A program made the position numbers and the translations under genes. Under the pieces are notes generated by a model. It was not told where the DNA came from, searched no databases, and saw only the letters and a list, made by a program, of their open reading frames with translations. A stretch of DNA of 64,000 nt from Microbacterium neungamense (GTDB lineage Bacteria > Actinomycetota > Actinomycetes > Actinomycetales > Microbacteriaceae), in assembly GCF_024971095.1 (NCBI RefSeq), contig NZ_CP069717.1, positions 1,860,001 through 1,924,000 on the forward strand. Direction: 5' to 3'. Every line of letters starts with the position of its first letter. The first letter of the stretch is position 1. Below are positions 19,219-26,521 of the stretch, piece by piece.

Positions 19219-20013
19219 ATGCACCAGCACCGTCTGCCGCACCGTCTGCTCGCGATCCTCGCCATCACCGCCGCCTCGGTGCTGTGGGGCACGACCGGGA
19301 CGGCGGCGACGTTCGCCTCGGATGCGGGGCCGCTCGCGATCGCCGCGGCCGCGCTCGGCGTCGGCCGCGTACTGCAGGCCGCCGTGGCGATCCGGCCGCT
19401 GCGCGAGGCGCGCGTCCGGCTGCACGAGCACCGCGCTCTCGTGGCGGCCGGCGCCCTGTCCGTGACGATCTACCCCCTCGCCTTCTACAGCTCGATGCAC
19501 CTCGCGGGCGTCGCGATCGGGACCGGGGTCTCGCTGGCATCCGCGCCGCTGGCCTCCGGTGTGCTGGAGCGGGTCGTCGACGGCGCGCGGCTGGGACGCT
19601 GGTGGGTGGCGGCGGCCGCGGCCGGCATCCTCGGCAGCGCGCTGCTGTGCCTGTCCACCCTCGACGGCGACGCCGGTCGCGCGCTGTGGGGCACGTTCGC
19701 CGGCATCCTGCTCGGCCTGGTCGCCGGAGCGACATACGCGATCTACTCGTGGGCCGCGACCCGCCTGATGGGCGCGGGCGTGAGCCGTGCGGCGTCGATG
19801 GGAGCGGTGTTCGGGATCGCCGCCACCACGCTCACCCTGACCGAGCCCGCGGTCGCCGCCGTGCTCGCGGTGCTCATCGTCGGCGAGCGGCTGAGCCTCA
19901 TCGGCTGGGTCGGCCTGGGGCTGATCGGGCTCGTGCTGGTGCTGCTCGTGCTCGCGCCGCCGCCGGGGCAGGAGACGCGCGGGGTCGCCCCGGCGGTGAT
20001 CCCGGCCGACTAG
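19219..20013 (+). CDS. EamA/DMT-family transporter with internal in-frame deletion (probably non-functional)
   Basis: Drug/metabolite transporter family protein of 264 residues. The first EamA half is complete (LWGTTGTAATFASD, 'FYSSMHLAGVAIGTGVSLASAPL'). After 'RAASMGAVFG' near residue 200 the sequence jumps to 'IAATTLTLTEPAVAAVLAVLIVGERL', which is the conserved end of the second half. Roughly 60-80 residues (two to three helices) that relatives carry between these points are missing, with the frame kept. The start ATG 19219 lies 16 bases past the hrpA stop. It may be an undeclared pseudogene. Confidence 0.7.
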   Translation: MHQHRLPHRLLAILAITAASVLWGTTGTAATFASDAGPLAIAAAALGVGRVLQAAVAIRPLREARVRLHEHRALVAAGALSVTIYPLAFYSSMHLAGVAIGTGVSLASAPLASGVLERVVDGARLGRWWVAAAAAGILGSALLCLSTLDGDAGRALWGTFAGILLGLVAGATYAIYSWAATRLMGAGVSRAASMGAVFGIAATTLTLTEPAVAAVLAVLIVGERLSLIGWVGLGLIGLVLVLLVLAPPPGQETRGVAPAVIPAD

Positions 20014-20016
20014 CCT
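20011..20016 (+). promoter_or_regulatory. candidate -10 element of the oxidoreductase gene
   Basis: TAGCCT six bases before the ATG at 20023. It overlaps the stop codon of the preceding transporter gene. Confidence 0.55.
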
Positions 20017-20022
20017 GGGACC

Positions 20023-20967
20023 ATGGCTCGAGCGATCGTGTACACGGAAATCGGTGCCCCTGACGTCCTGCGCCTCGAGGAGGTGCCCGATCCCGTCGCC
20101 GGTCCGGGCGAGGTCGTGGTGCGGATCGAGGCCGCCGGGGTGAACCCCCTCGACGCGAAGCTGCGCGGCGGCCGCCGGCCGTCGCCGCCGATCACCCGGC
20201 CGCGCCGGGTCGGCTTCGACGGCGCCGGGGTGATCACGGCGATCGGCGAGGGCGTGCGGGGCTTCGGGGTCGGCGACCGGGTCGCGATCCGCGACACCGT
20301 CGGCACCTACGCCACGGCTCTGGCCGTGCCGGCCGCGCACCTGGCGCGCCTGTCGGACGGCGTGACCACCGCCGAGGGCGCCGCCCTCGGCATCCCGGCC
20401 GGCACCGCCTACCAGACCCTGCGCTCGCTGGGCGTGCGCAAGGGCGACACCGTGCTGGTGCATGCCGCCTCCGGCGCCGTCGGTCAGGCGATCGTCCAGT
20501 ACGCCACGCTGTGGGGCGCCACCGTGATCGGCACGGCCAGCCCGGAGCGCTTCGAGCAGGTGCGCGCCCTCGGCGGCATCCCGGTCGCCTACGGCGAGGG
20601 GCTCGCCGAGCGGGTCCGCGAGGCGGCGCCCGGCGGCATCACGGTCGCGATCGACGTGGTCGGCACGGACGAGGCCATCCAGACCTCGCTCGCACTCGTC
20701 CCCGACCGGGACCGGATCGCGACGCTCGTGCGCGGCCCGGAGGCGGCGGACTTCGGCATCCGCGCGTTCTCCGGCGGCAGCCCGGTGCCGCTCACCGACG
20801 AGGAGAAGGCCTGGCGGGCGGAGGCGCTGCCGCTGACCATCAACCTCATCGAGGCCGGCGACTTCCAGGTGGAGCTGGGGCCGGAGCTGCCGCTGGCCGA
20901 GGCGGCGCGGGCGCACGAGCTGATCGAGGAGCACGCGGCGCGCGGCAAGATCATCCTGGTGCCGTGA
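20023..20967 (+). CDS. NADP-dependent zinc-free alcohol dehydrogenase/quinone oxidoreductase
   Basis: Medium-chain dehydrogenase/reductase of 314 residues of the quinone oxidoreductase subgroup. The N-terminal GroES-like domain starts 'ARAIVYTEIGAPDVLRLEEVPDP' and has 'VNPLDAKLRGG'. The nucleotide-binding domain shows 'VLVHAASGAVGQAIVQYA' with the AxxGxxG dinucleotide loop. Structural-zinc cysteines are absent. The C-terminus ends 'HELIEEHAARGKIILVP', typical of the group. Substrate unknown. Confidence 0.92.
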   Translation: MARAIVYTEIGAPDVLRLEEVPDPVAGPGEVVVRIEAAGVNPLDAKLRGGRRPSPPITRPRRVGFDGAGVITAIGEGVRGFGVGDRVAIRDTVGTYATALAVPAAHLARLSDGVTTAEGAALGIPAGTAYQTLRSLGVRKGDTVLVHAASGAVGQAIVQYATLWGATVIGTASPERFEQVRALGGIPVAYGEGLAERVREAAPGGITVAIDVVGTDEAIQTSLALVPDRDRIATLVRGPEAADFGIRAFSGGSPVPLTDEEKAWRAEALPLTINLIEAGDFQVELGPELPLAEAARAHELIEEHAARGKIILVP

Positions 20968-21034
20968 CGCCGCGGCGGTAACCGGCGGTAACAGACCGGG
21001 CGCGGGCGGGGCCCCTGCCCGGATGATGGACGGC

Positions 21035-22327
21035 ATGAGCGCGTTCGCGACCCTTCAGATCCAGGCCGGCTACGTCCCCGGCACGCCGCAGAACGGCGCG
21101 ATCCCGCCCATCCACCAGACGGCGGCGTACCAGTTCGCCTCGCTCGCGGATGCCACGGAGCTGTTCGCGCTGCGCAAGTCCGGGAACCTGTACAGCCGCA
21201 ACGCCAGCCCGACCCAGCAGGTGCTGGAGGAGCGCGTCGCCGCTCTCGAAGGCGGCGCCTCCGCCGCCGCCGTGGCCTCCGGGCAGGCCGCCGTCGCGGT
21301 GACGCTGCTCGCCCTGGCGGGCCGCGGCGGGCACATCGTGGCCGCGAACCAGCTCTACGGCGGCACGGTCGACCTGCTGCACGACACGTTCGCCGACTTC
21401 GGCATCCCGGTGACCTTCGTCGACCAGGACGACCCGGACGCCTGGCGGGACGCGATCCGGCCCGAGACCCGCGCGGTGTTCGCCGAGTCGGTGGCGAACC
21501 CGATCGCGCAGGTGCTGGACATCCGCCTCGTCGCCGACATCGCGCACGAGGCCGGCGTGCCCCTCGTGATCGACAACACCGTCGGCACCCCTTACCTGGT
21601 GCGGCCGGGCGAGCACGGCGCGGACTTCGTGGTGCACTCGGCGACGAAGTTCCTCTCCGGTCACGGCACCTCCCTCGGCGGGGTGGTGGTCGACCAGGGC
21701 AGCTTCGACTTCGGCGCCGAGCCGGAGCGGTGGCCGCAGTTCACCGCTCCGTACCCGCGGTTCGGCGACTTGGTGCTGTGGGAGCGCTTCGGCATCGGCC
21801 AGTCCTTCGTGCCGCTGGTGAAGTCGAAGTACGTGCACGACCTGGGCCCGTCGCTGTCGCCGTTCAACGCGTGGCAGATCCTGCAGGGCATCGAGACGCT
21901 CGACCTTCGGGTGACCCGCCAGAGCGCCACGGCGCTCGCCGTGGCGCAGCATCTGCAGCGGCATCCGGCGGTCGCGGCGGTGAACCACCCGGGGCTGCCC
22001 GGCAACCCGTGGCACGACCTCGCCGCGCGGTACCTGCCGCGCGGGGTGCCCTCGGTGTTCTCGTTCGATCTCGCAGCCCCCGCCGACCGGGCCGCGCAGG
22101 AGGCGGTCGCGCGGGTGATCGACGCCCTCCGGGTGTGGCGCCTGGTTGCGAACATCGGCGACGCGCGCAGCCTGGTCGCGCACCCGGCGTCGATGACGCA
22201 CTCGCATCTCACGGCCGAGCAGCTCGCCGCGGCGGGCATCTCGCCGACGACGATCCGGCTGTCGGCGGGTCTGGAGGACCCGGACGACCTCATCGCGGAT
22301 CTCGACCGGGCGCTCGCCGGGATCTGA
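21035..22327 (+). CDS. metY: O-acetylhomoserine sulfhydrylase-type Cys/Met PLP enzyme
   Basis: PLP-dependent gamma-family enzyme of 430 residues. It begins 'MSAFATLQIQAGY' and shows 'PPIHQTAAYQF', 'YSRNASPTQQVLEERVAALEGGASA', 'DNTVGTPYL' and the PLP lysine motif 'HSATKFLSGHGTS'. Length and motifs fit O-acetylhomoserine aminocarboxypropyltransferase, which makes homocysteine from sulfide in methionine synthesis. ATG 21035 is preferred over 21023. No metX is adjacent, so cystathionine-type activity is an alternative. Confidence 0.88.
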   Translation: MSAFATLQIQAGYVPGTPQNGAIPPIHQTAAYQFASLADATELFALRKSGNLYSRNASPTQQVLEERVAALEGGASAAAVASGQAAVAVTLLALAGRGGHIVAANQLYGGTVDLLHDTFADFGIPVTFVDQDDPDAWRDAIRPETRAVFAESVANPIAQVLDIRLVADIAHEAGVPLVIDNTVGTPYLVRPGEHGADFVVHSATKFLSGHGTSLGGVVVDQGSFDFGAEPERWPQFTAPYPRFGDLVLWERFGIGQSFVPLVKSKYVHDLGPSLSPFNAWQILQGIETLDLRVTRQSATALAVAQHLQRHPAVAAVNHPGLPGNPWHDLAARYLPRGVPSVFSFDLAAPADRAAQEAVARVIDALRVWRLVANIGDARSLVAHPASMTHSHLTAEQLAAAGISPTTIRLSAGLEDPDDLIADLDRALAGI

Positions 22328-22381
22328 GGTCCGGGGCGCGGGGTGCCGTCCGCTCGCCCGCCGGGCCGCGCCCGCGCGGGC

Positions 22382-22387
22382 TAGTCT
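22382..22387 (+). promoter_or_regulatory. candidate -10 element of the MocA-type dehydrogenase gene
   Basis: TAGTCT six bases before the ATG at 22394. Confidence 0.55.
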
Positions 22388-22393
22388 GAGTGC

Positions 22394-23374
22394 ATGACCG
22401 GTCTTCGCTGGGGAATCCTCGCCACCGGGGGCATCGCCTCCGCCTTCGCCTCCGACCTCCGCACCGCCGGCCTCGACCTGGTGGCGGTCGGCTCTCGCAC
22501 GCAGCAGGCGGCGGATGCCTTCGCCGAGCGCTTCGGCATCCCGCACGCGCACGGGTCGTACGAGGCGCTCGTGTCCGACCCGGACGTCGACATCGTGTAC
22601 GTGTCCACGCCGCATCCGATGCACCACGCCAACGCACGGCTCGCGCTGGAGCACGGCAAGCACGCCCTGGTCGAGAAGGCGTTCACGATCAACCGGGCGC
22701 AGGCGGAGGATCTGCAGCGGCTGGCGGAGGAGAAGGGCCTCCTGGTGATGGAGGCGATGTGGACCCGCTACCTGCCGCACATGGTGCGGCTGCGCGAGAT
22801 CCTCGCGGCGGGGACGCTCGGCGAGCTGCGCGCGGTGACGGCGGATCACACCCAGCTGCTGCCCTCCGACCCCGCGCACCGGCTGAACGCGCTCGAGCTC
22901 GGCGGCGGCGCCCTGCTCGACCTCGCCATCTACTCGATCTCGTTCATCTGGGACGTGCTGGGCGCGCCGACCTCGGTCAAGGCGTCGGGCCGGCTCGTCG
23001 AGACGGGCGCCGACAGCGAGGTCGCCACCGTGATGACGCACGAGGGCGGCGCGGTGTCGACCAGCATCTCGTCGTCGCGCGCGGCGGGGCCGAACACGGC
23101 GGTGGTCGTGGGAACGGATGCCCGGATCGAGATCGACCGGGTCTGGTACACCCCGACGTCGTTCCGGGTGGTCGCGCCGGCCGGCGAGGTCCTCGAGGAG
23201 TACGTGTCGAGGGTGGACGGGCGCGGCATGCAGTTCCAGGCGTTCGCGGCGGAGCGCCTCGTCGCCGACGGCACCCTCGCCGGGGACATCCTCCCGGTGG
23301 CCGAGAGCGTCGCCATCATGGGCACCCTCGACGAGATCCGGCGCCAGATCGGCGTCACCTACCCGGGTGAGTGA
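22394..23374 (+). CDS. Gfo/Idh/MocA-family oxidoreductase
   Basis: NAD(P)-dependent sugar/inositol dehydrogenase-like protein of 326 residues. The N-terminal Rossmann part opens 'RWGILATGGIASAFASDL'. 'STPHPMHHANARLALEHGKHALVEKAFTIN' holds the EKxxxxN motif, with Lys at the catalytic position. The C-terminal half contains 'LGGGALLDLAIYSISFIWDVLG'. It resembles trans-1,2-dihydrobenzene-1,2-diol dehydrogenase/xylose dehydrogenase-type members. The NYN-domain gene follows 57 bases later after the repeated leader described separately. Confidence 0.93.
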   Translation: MTGLRWGILATGGIASAFASDLRTAGLDLVAVGSRTQQAADAFAERFGIPHAHGSYEALVSDPDVDIVYVSTPHPMHHANARLALEHGKHALVEKAFTINRAQAEDLQRLAEEKGLLVMEAMWTRYLPHMVRLREILAAGTLGELRAVTADHTQLLPSDPAHRLNALELGGGALLDLAIYSISFIWDVLGAPTSVKASGRLVETGADSEVATVMTHEGGAVSTSISSSRAAGPNTAVVVGTDARIEIDRVWYTPTSFRVVAPAGEVLEEYVSRVDGRGMQFQAFAAERLVADGTLAGDILPVAESVAIMGTLDEIRRQIGVTYPGE

Positions 23375-23385
23375 GGAACGACCTG

Positions 23386-23409
23386 ATGGCCCACGGAGGA
23401 ACGACCTGA
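23386..23409 (+). CDS. leader peptide candidate 1 (MAHGGTT)
   Basis: Seven-codon frame with its own ribosome-binding site. Its stop TGA (23407-23409) overlaps the ATG of the second leader, so ribosomes could re-initiate without release. Confidence 0.35.
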   Translation: MAHGGTT

Positions 23410-23432
23410 TGGCCCACGGAGGAACGACCTGA
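23409..23432 (+). CDS. leader peptide candidate 2 (MAHGGTT)
   Basis: Identical to leader 1. Its stop TGA (23430-23432) overlaps the ATG of the NYN-domain gene, placing the main gene at the end of a chain of coupled starts. Confidence 0.35.
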   Translation: MAHGGTT

Positions 23433-24349
23433 TGGCAGAGAGCACGGACGCCCGCGTCGCGGTCTACCTGGACTTCGACAACATCGTCATCTCCTGGTAC
23501 GACCGCGTGCACGGCCGCAACGCCTACGGCAAGGACCGGCAGCGCATCGCCGACGACCCGAACGACGCCGAGGTCGCCGACCGGCTCAGCCGCGCCATGA
23601 TCGAGGTCGGCGCGATCATCGACTACGCCGCCTCCTTCGGCACGCTCGTCCTCACCCGCGCGTACGCCGACTGGTCCTCGCCCGTGAACGCCGAGTACCG
23701 CACGCAGCTGGTGGCGCGCGCGGTGGACCTGGTGCAGCTGTTCCCGGCGGCCGCGTACGCCAAGAACGGCGCCGACATCCGCCTCGCCGTGGATGCGGTC
23801 GAGGACATGTTCCGCCTGCCCGACCTCACGCACGTGGTGATCGTCGCCGGCGACAGCGACTATGTGCCGCTGGCGCAGCGCTGCAAGCGGCTGGGCCGCT
23901 ACGTCATCGGCGTGGGGGTGGCCGGTTCCACCGCGAAGTCGCTCGCCGCGGCGTGCGACGAGTTCGAGGCGTACGACTCGCTGCCCGGCGTGGTCCGCCC
24001 GACGCCGCGTGCCGAGGTCGTCGCGACGGCATCCGCGCCCGCCAAGGAGCGAGCCGAGGGGAAGACGGGAGGCAGTACCCGCAAGGCGATGGCCGCGCCG
24101 AAGCTCGATGAGCAGGGCGAGGCGACGCAGCTGCTCGAGCGTGCACTGCGTCTCGGGCATGACAAGGCGGATGCCGACGAGTGGCTGCACAGCTCGGCGG
24201 TGAAGACGCACATGCGGCGCATGGACCCGTCCTTCAGCGAGAAGGCGCTCGGCTACCGGTCGTTCTCCGACTTCCTGAAGTCGCGGGACGACATCGCCGA
24301 GCTCGAGGAGACCGGGCACGAGCGCCTGGTGCGCCTGCGCGAGCGCTGA
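23432..24349 (+). CDS. NYN-domain (PIN-like) putative RNase with C-terminal LOTUS/OST-HTH-like domain
   Basis: Protein of 305 residues. The N-terminal NYN/LabA-type domain starts 'VAVYLDFDNIVISWYD' with the acidic DFDN pair. 'GADIRLAVDAVEDMF' and 'VVIVAGDSDYVPLAQRCKRLGRYVIGVG' supply the other acidic metal ligands of a PIN-fold nuclease. A linker of about 45 residues leads to a domain near residues 230-300 ('ATQLLERALRL', 'FLKSRDDIAELEETGHERLVRL') that looks like an OST-HTH/LOTUS RNA-binding module. Such fusions are thought to act in RNA turnover; the target is unknown. Start ATG 23432 is the third of three repeated start sites. Confidence 0.88.
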   Translation: MAESTDARVAVYLDFDNIVISWYDRVHGRNAYGKDRQRIADDPNDAEVADRLSRAMIEVGAIIDYAASFGTLVLTRAYADWSSPVNAEYRTQLVARAVDLVQLFPAAAYAKNGADIRLAVDAVEDMFRLPDLTHVVIVAGDSDYVPLAQRCKRLGRYVIGVGVAGSTAKSLAAACDEFEAYDSLPGVVRPTPRAEVVATASAPAKERAEGKTGGSTRKAMAAPKLDEQGEATQLLERALRLGHDKADADEWLHSSAVKTHMRRMDPSFSEKALGYRSFSDFLKSRDDIAELEETGHERLVRLRER

Positions 24350-24387
24350 GGAGGACAGCCGCCGCGTTCGAGACCGAGGGAGGAACC

Positions 24388-24870
24388 ATGACCGAGGAGC
24401 TGCGCACCCGGATCGCCGAGATCCGGGCCCAGGAGGAGCGCCTGGTGCTCCCCCGCTTCACCTTCGACGAGGCCTGGGAGATCGGGAGCTGGCTCGTCCG
24501 GGCCGCCCGCGAACGCGGCCTGGCGATCACGATCCGCATCGTCCGCGGCGAGCAGGTGCTGTTCCACGCCGCGCTTCCCGGCACCTCCGCCGACAACGAC
24601 GGCTGGGCGACCCGCAAGGCGAACACGGTCTCCCGGTTCGGGCAGAGCTCGTATCTGGTCGGCCTCAGCCACAAGGCATCCGGGGCCGACTTCCTCGACA
24701 AGCCGTGGAACGACCCGGCCCGCTACGCCGCGCACGGCGGCGCCTTCCCGGTGACCGTCGCCGGCGTCGGCGTGGTCGGCAGCGTCACGGTGTCGGGCCT
24801 GGCGCAGGCGGACGACCACGCGCTGGTCGTCGAGGCACTGGAGCAGCACCTGGCGACCGCGCGCGACTGA
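24388..24870 (+). CDS. UPF0303 / HbpS-like heme-binding-domain protein
   Basis: Cytosolic protein of 160 residues of the UPF0303 (DUF336-like) family. It shows 'AWEIGSWLVRAARERGLAITIRI', 'LFHAALPGTSADNDGWATRKANTV', 'SSYLVGLSHK' and 'HGGAFPVTVAGVGVVGSVTVSGL', the last being the conserved beta-hairpin. Relatives bind heme or small cofactors, but a catalytic role is unproven. The ATG at 24388 has GGGAGGA upstream. It follows the NYN gene by 38 bases and is probably in its transcript. Confidence 0.88.
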   Translation: MTEELRTRIAEIRAQEERLVLPRFTFDEAWEIGSWLVRAARERGLAITIRIVRGEQVLFHAALPGTSADNDGWATRKANTVSRFGQSSYLVGLSHKASGADFLDKPWNDPARYAAHGGAFPVTVAGVGVVGSVTVSGLAQADDHALVVEALEQHLATARD

Positions 24871-24877
24871 GCCCCGG

Positions 24878-25350
24878 CTACTGGTTGCTGAACGCGGCGT
24901 CGAACGACGCCTCCGGCGGCGGCCACAGCAGCGACCGCACGAATCCGACCGCTTGCGCGGCCCCGTGCAGGCGGTCCATCCCCGCGTCCTCCCACTCGAT
25001 GGAGATGGGCCCGGTGTAGCCGATCGCGTCCAGCGCGCGGAACGCGTCCTCCCAGGGCACGTCGCCGTGACCCGTGGACACGAAGTCCCAGCCGCGACGC
25101 GGGTCGCCCCAAGGCAGGTGCGAGCCGAGCACGCCGGCGCGGCCGTTGCGAGGCCGCATCCGGGTGTCCTTGCAGTCGACGTGGTAGATGCGGTCCCGGA
25201 AGTCCCAGATGAAGCCGACCGGATCGATGTTCTGCCACATCATGTGGGACGGATCCCAGTTGAAGCCGAAGGCGGGACGGCGGTCGATCGCCTCCAGCGC
25301 CCGCACGGACGTCCAGTAATCGTAGGCGATCTCGCCCGGATGAACCGTCG
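24878..25350 (-). pseudogene. sugar phosphate isomerase/epimerase (TIM barrel), C-terminal half only
   Basis: The frame reads 'TVHPGEIAYDYWTSVRALEAI' and then DRRPAFGFNWDPSHMMWQ, 'RIYHVDCKDTRM' and 'GYTGPISIEWEDAGMDR'. This is the metal-binding C-terminal part of AP-endonuclease-2-fold sugar isomerases (IolE/hydroxypyruvate isomerase type, normally about 330 residues). About 155 residues remain. The N-terminal half has been replaced by the front of an unrelated epimerase gene, so no native start exists. Confidence 0.85.
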
Positions 25351-26057
25351 ATCCCGGAGTGGTCGCGGAGGAATCGCACCGCCCCCACGACGTCGTCGAG
25401 GTGGATCCAGCTGAACTTCTGCCGGCCGCGAGAGCGGATGCCGAGGGGCTGCCGCGGCTGCGTCGGATGCTGCCCGATCCCCCGGTATCGGCGGTGCGGG
25501 AACCACCAGCCGTCGTACTGCGGTCCGCCCAGGCCCCACCGTGCGAGCCGGAAGAGCAGGTCGGTGGCGGGGCCGTCCCCGAGCACGATGGTGATGCGGA
25601 GAGCGACCCGCCGCGTGGCCGGCAGCGCGCCGCGGAAGAACTCCTCCTCCCAGGCCAGCGCGACGTCCGGGGAGAATCCCGTGTCGAACTCGGTGTCCGC
25701 CTCGGTCTGCGGCCGATCGAGCGCGTAGCGGTACACCGTGGCGCTGCTCGCGTTCATCCACACCGCGGGCGGATGCGCGGACTGCGCCACGGCCTCGCGC
25801 AGCACCCGGGTGGTGTCGAGGCGGGAGTGCAGGATCTCCTCGCGGTTGCGGTCGGTGAAGCGGCAGTTCACGCTCCGGCCGGCCAGGCCGATCAGCAGGT
25901 CGGCGCCGTCGACGAGTCCGCGCACGGCGTCCGGGTCGTCCCACCGGGCATCCGGGCCGTCGCGGCCGATCACCGCGATCTCGTACCCGTCCTCCTCAAG
26001 CGCGCGGCGCAGGGCGCGGCCGAGGAAGCCGCTGCCGCCGCCGAGGACCGCCCGCAT
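25351..26057 (-). pseudogene. TIGR01777-type NAD-dependent epimerase, C-terminally truncated
   Basis: Starting at ATG 26057, 'MRAVLGGGSGFLGRALRRAL' is the Rossmann motif of the TIGR01777/DUF1731 SDR epimerases. 'WMNASSATVYRYA', 'ALAWEEEFF' and 'GRQKFSWIHLDDVVGAVRFL' follow. Family similarity stops about residue 235, where the sequence switches to the middle of a sugar isomerase in another frame. The last 60-100 residues are lost. The start overlaps the PLDc_N stop (ATGA). Confidence 0.85.
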
Positions 26058-26443
26058 CAGCCGTCCTGTTCTTCGCCGCGCTCCTTCTTGCGCTTCGCGA
26101 TCTCCTCGCGCAGCCGCCACTCCTCGATCTCGCGCTCCAGGTCGGCGATCTGCTCCTCGGTGGTGCGGGTGTCGGCGGGCGCCGGCGGCGCCGCCGGCGG
26201 CGCCGGAGGGGCGGCCGTGACTGCTCGCGGTGCCCGCGCGGGCCCGCCGAGACGGATGCCGCCGTCGGGGTACTCCCGGCCGATGGCGAACCACAGGATG
26301 CTGCCGATGAGGGGCAGCAGGATGACCAGAAGCAGCCAGACGAACTTCGGCATGTACCGCACCTGCGCGTCCTCCCGCCGGATGATGTCGACGAGGGCGA
26401 ACACCATCAGCGCGATGGTCAGCAGGGTGAACAGGAACGGCAT
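26057..26443 (-). CDS. PLDc_N-domain membrane protein with coiled-coil tail
   Basis: Protein of 128 residues. The first 55 residues form two helices ('FTLLTIALMVFALVDIIRREDA', then 'MPKFVWLLLVILLPLIGSILWFAIGREY'), the phospholipase-D N-terminal-like (PLDc_N) motif common in small actinobacterial membrane proteins. A Pro/Ala linker and a charged coiled coil ('EEQIADLEREIEEWRLREEIAKR') follow. Function unknown. The ATG is six bases past TACCCT. Confidence 0.88.
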   Translation of the reverse strand: MPFLFTLLTIALMVFALVDIIRREDAQVRYMPKFVWLLLVILLPLIGSILWFAIGREYPDGGIRLGGPARAPRAVTAAPPAPPAAPPAPADTRTTEEQIADLEREIEEWRLREEIAKRKKERGEEQDG

Positions 26444-26449
26444 GGTCTC

Positions 26450-26455
26450 AGGGTA
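26450..26455 (-). promoter_or_regulatory. candidate -10 element of the PLDc_N gene
   Basis: TACCCT on the minus strand, six bases before the ATG at 26443. Confidence 0.5.
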
Positions 26456-26479
26456 GACGACCGGCGACTCCCGGTCGTC
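26456..26479. terminator. hairpin downstream of the sulfurtransferase gene
   Basis: GACGACCGG (26456-26464) and CCGGTCGTC (26471-26479) form a nine-pair stem with a six-base loop, about 30 bases past the sulfurtransferase stop. There is no T-run. The arms match the CCGGTCGTTGAGCG dispersed repeat that ends the gene. Confidence 0.45.
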
Positions 26480-26495
26480 GGACGATGCCCGCGAG

Positions 26496-26521
26496 CGGAC
26501 CGACTCGCTCAACGACCGGGA
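26496..26521 (-). repeat. TTGAGCGAG-type dispersed repeat at the sulfurtransferase stop
   Basis: On the minus strand CCCGGTCGTTGAGCGAG spans the gene end; TGA within it is the stop codon. The same core occurs at 34741-34795 and 44741-44753. Confidence 0.7.

Larger units (their letters stand above)
23375..23443 (+). repeat. 23-bp tandem repeat carrying three ribosome-binding-site/start modules
   Basis: Three copies start at 23375, 23398 and 23421. Each holds GGAACGACCTGATGGC, preceded by GA or GGA so that a GGAGGAAC-like site lies eight bases before ATG. The first two are identical over 23 bases; the third diverges after ATGGC into the NYN gene. ATGs are at 23386, 23409 and 23432. The first two open MAHGGTT then stop, and each TGA overlaps the next ATG as TGATG. 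Confidence 0.9.

Noticed and set aside
15141-19292. Very long open frame opposite hrpA (and similar ones opposite DUF255, metY, metG)
   Set aside because: High GC3 leaves few stops on the opposite strand. The translations are Arg/Gly/His-rich with no family motifs.
20968-21034. SAM or cobalamin riboswitch before metY
   Set aside because: Only 67 bases of GC-rich sequence separate the genes and no riboswitch core motif is present.
24878-26057. A genuine epimerase-isomerase fusion enzyme
   Set aside because: The two parts are in different frames and each lacks essential segments, so no single protein is made.
26456-26521. Insertion sequence or phage attachment site
   Set aside because: No transposase, integrase or target duplication is visible; the repeats are short dispersed elements.
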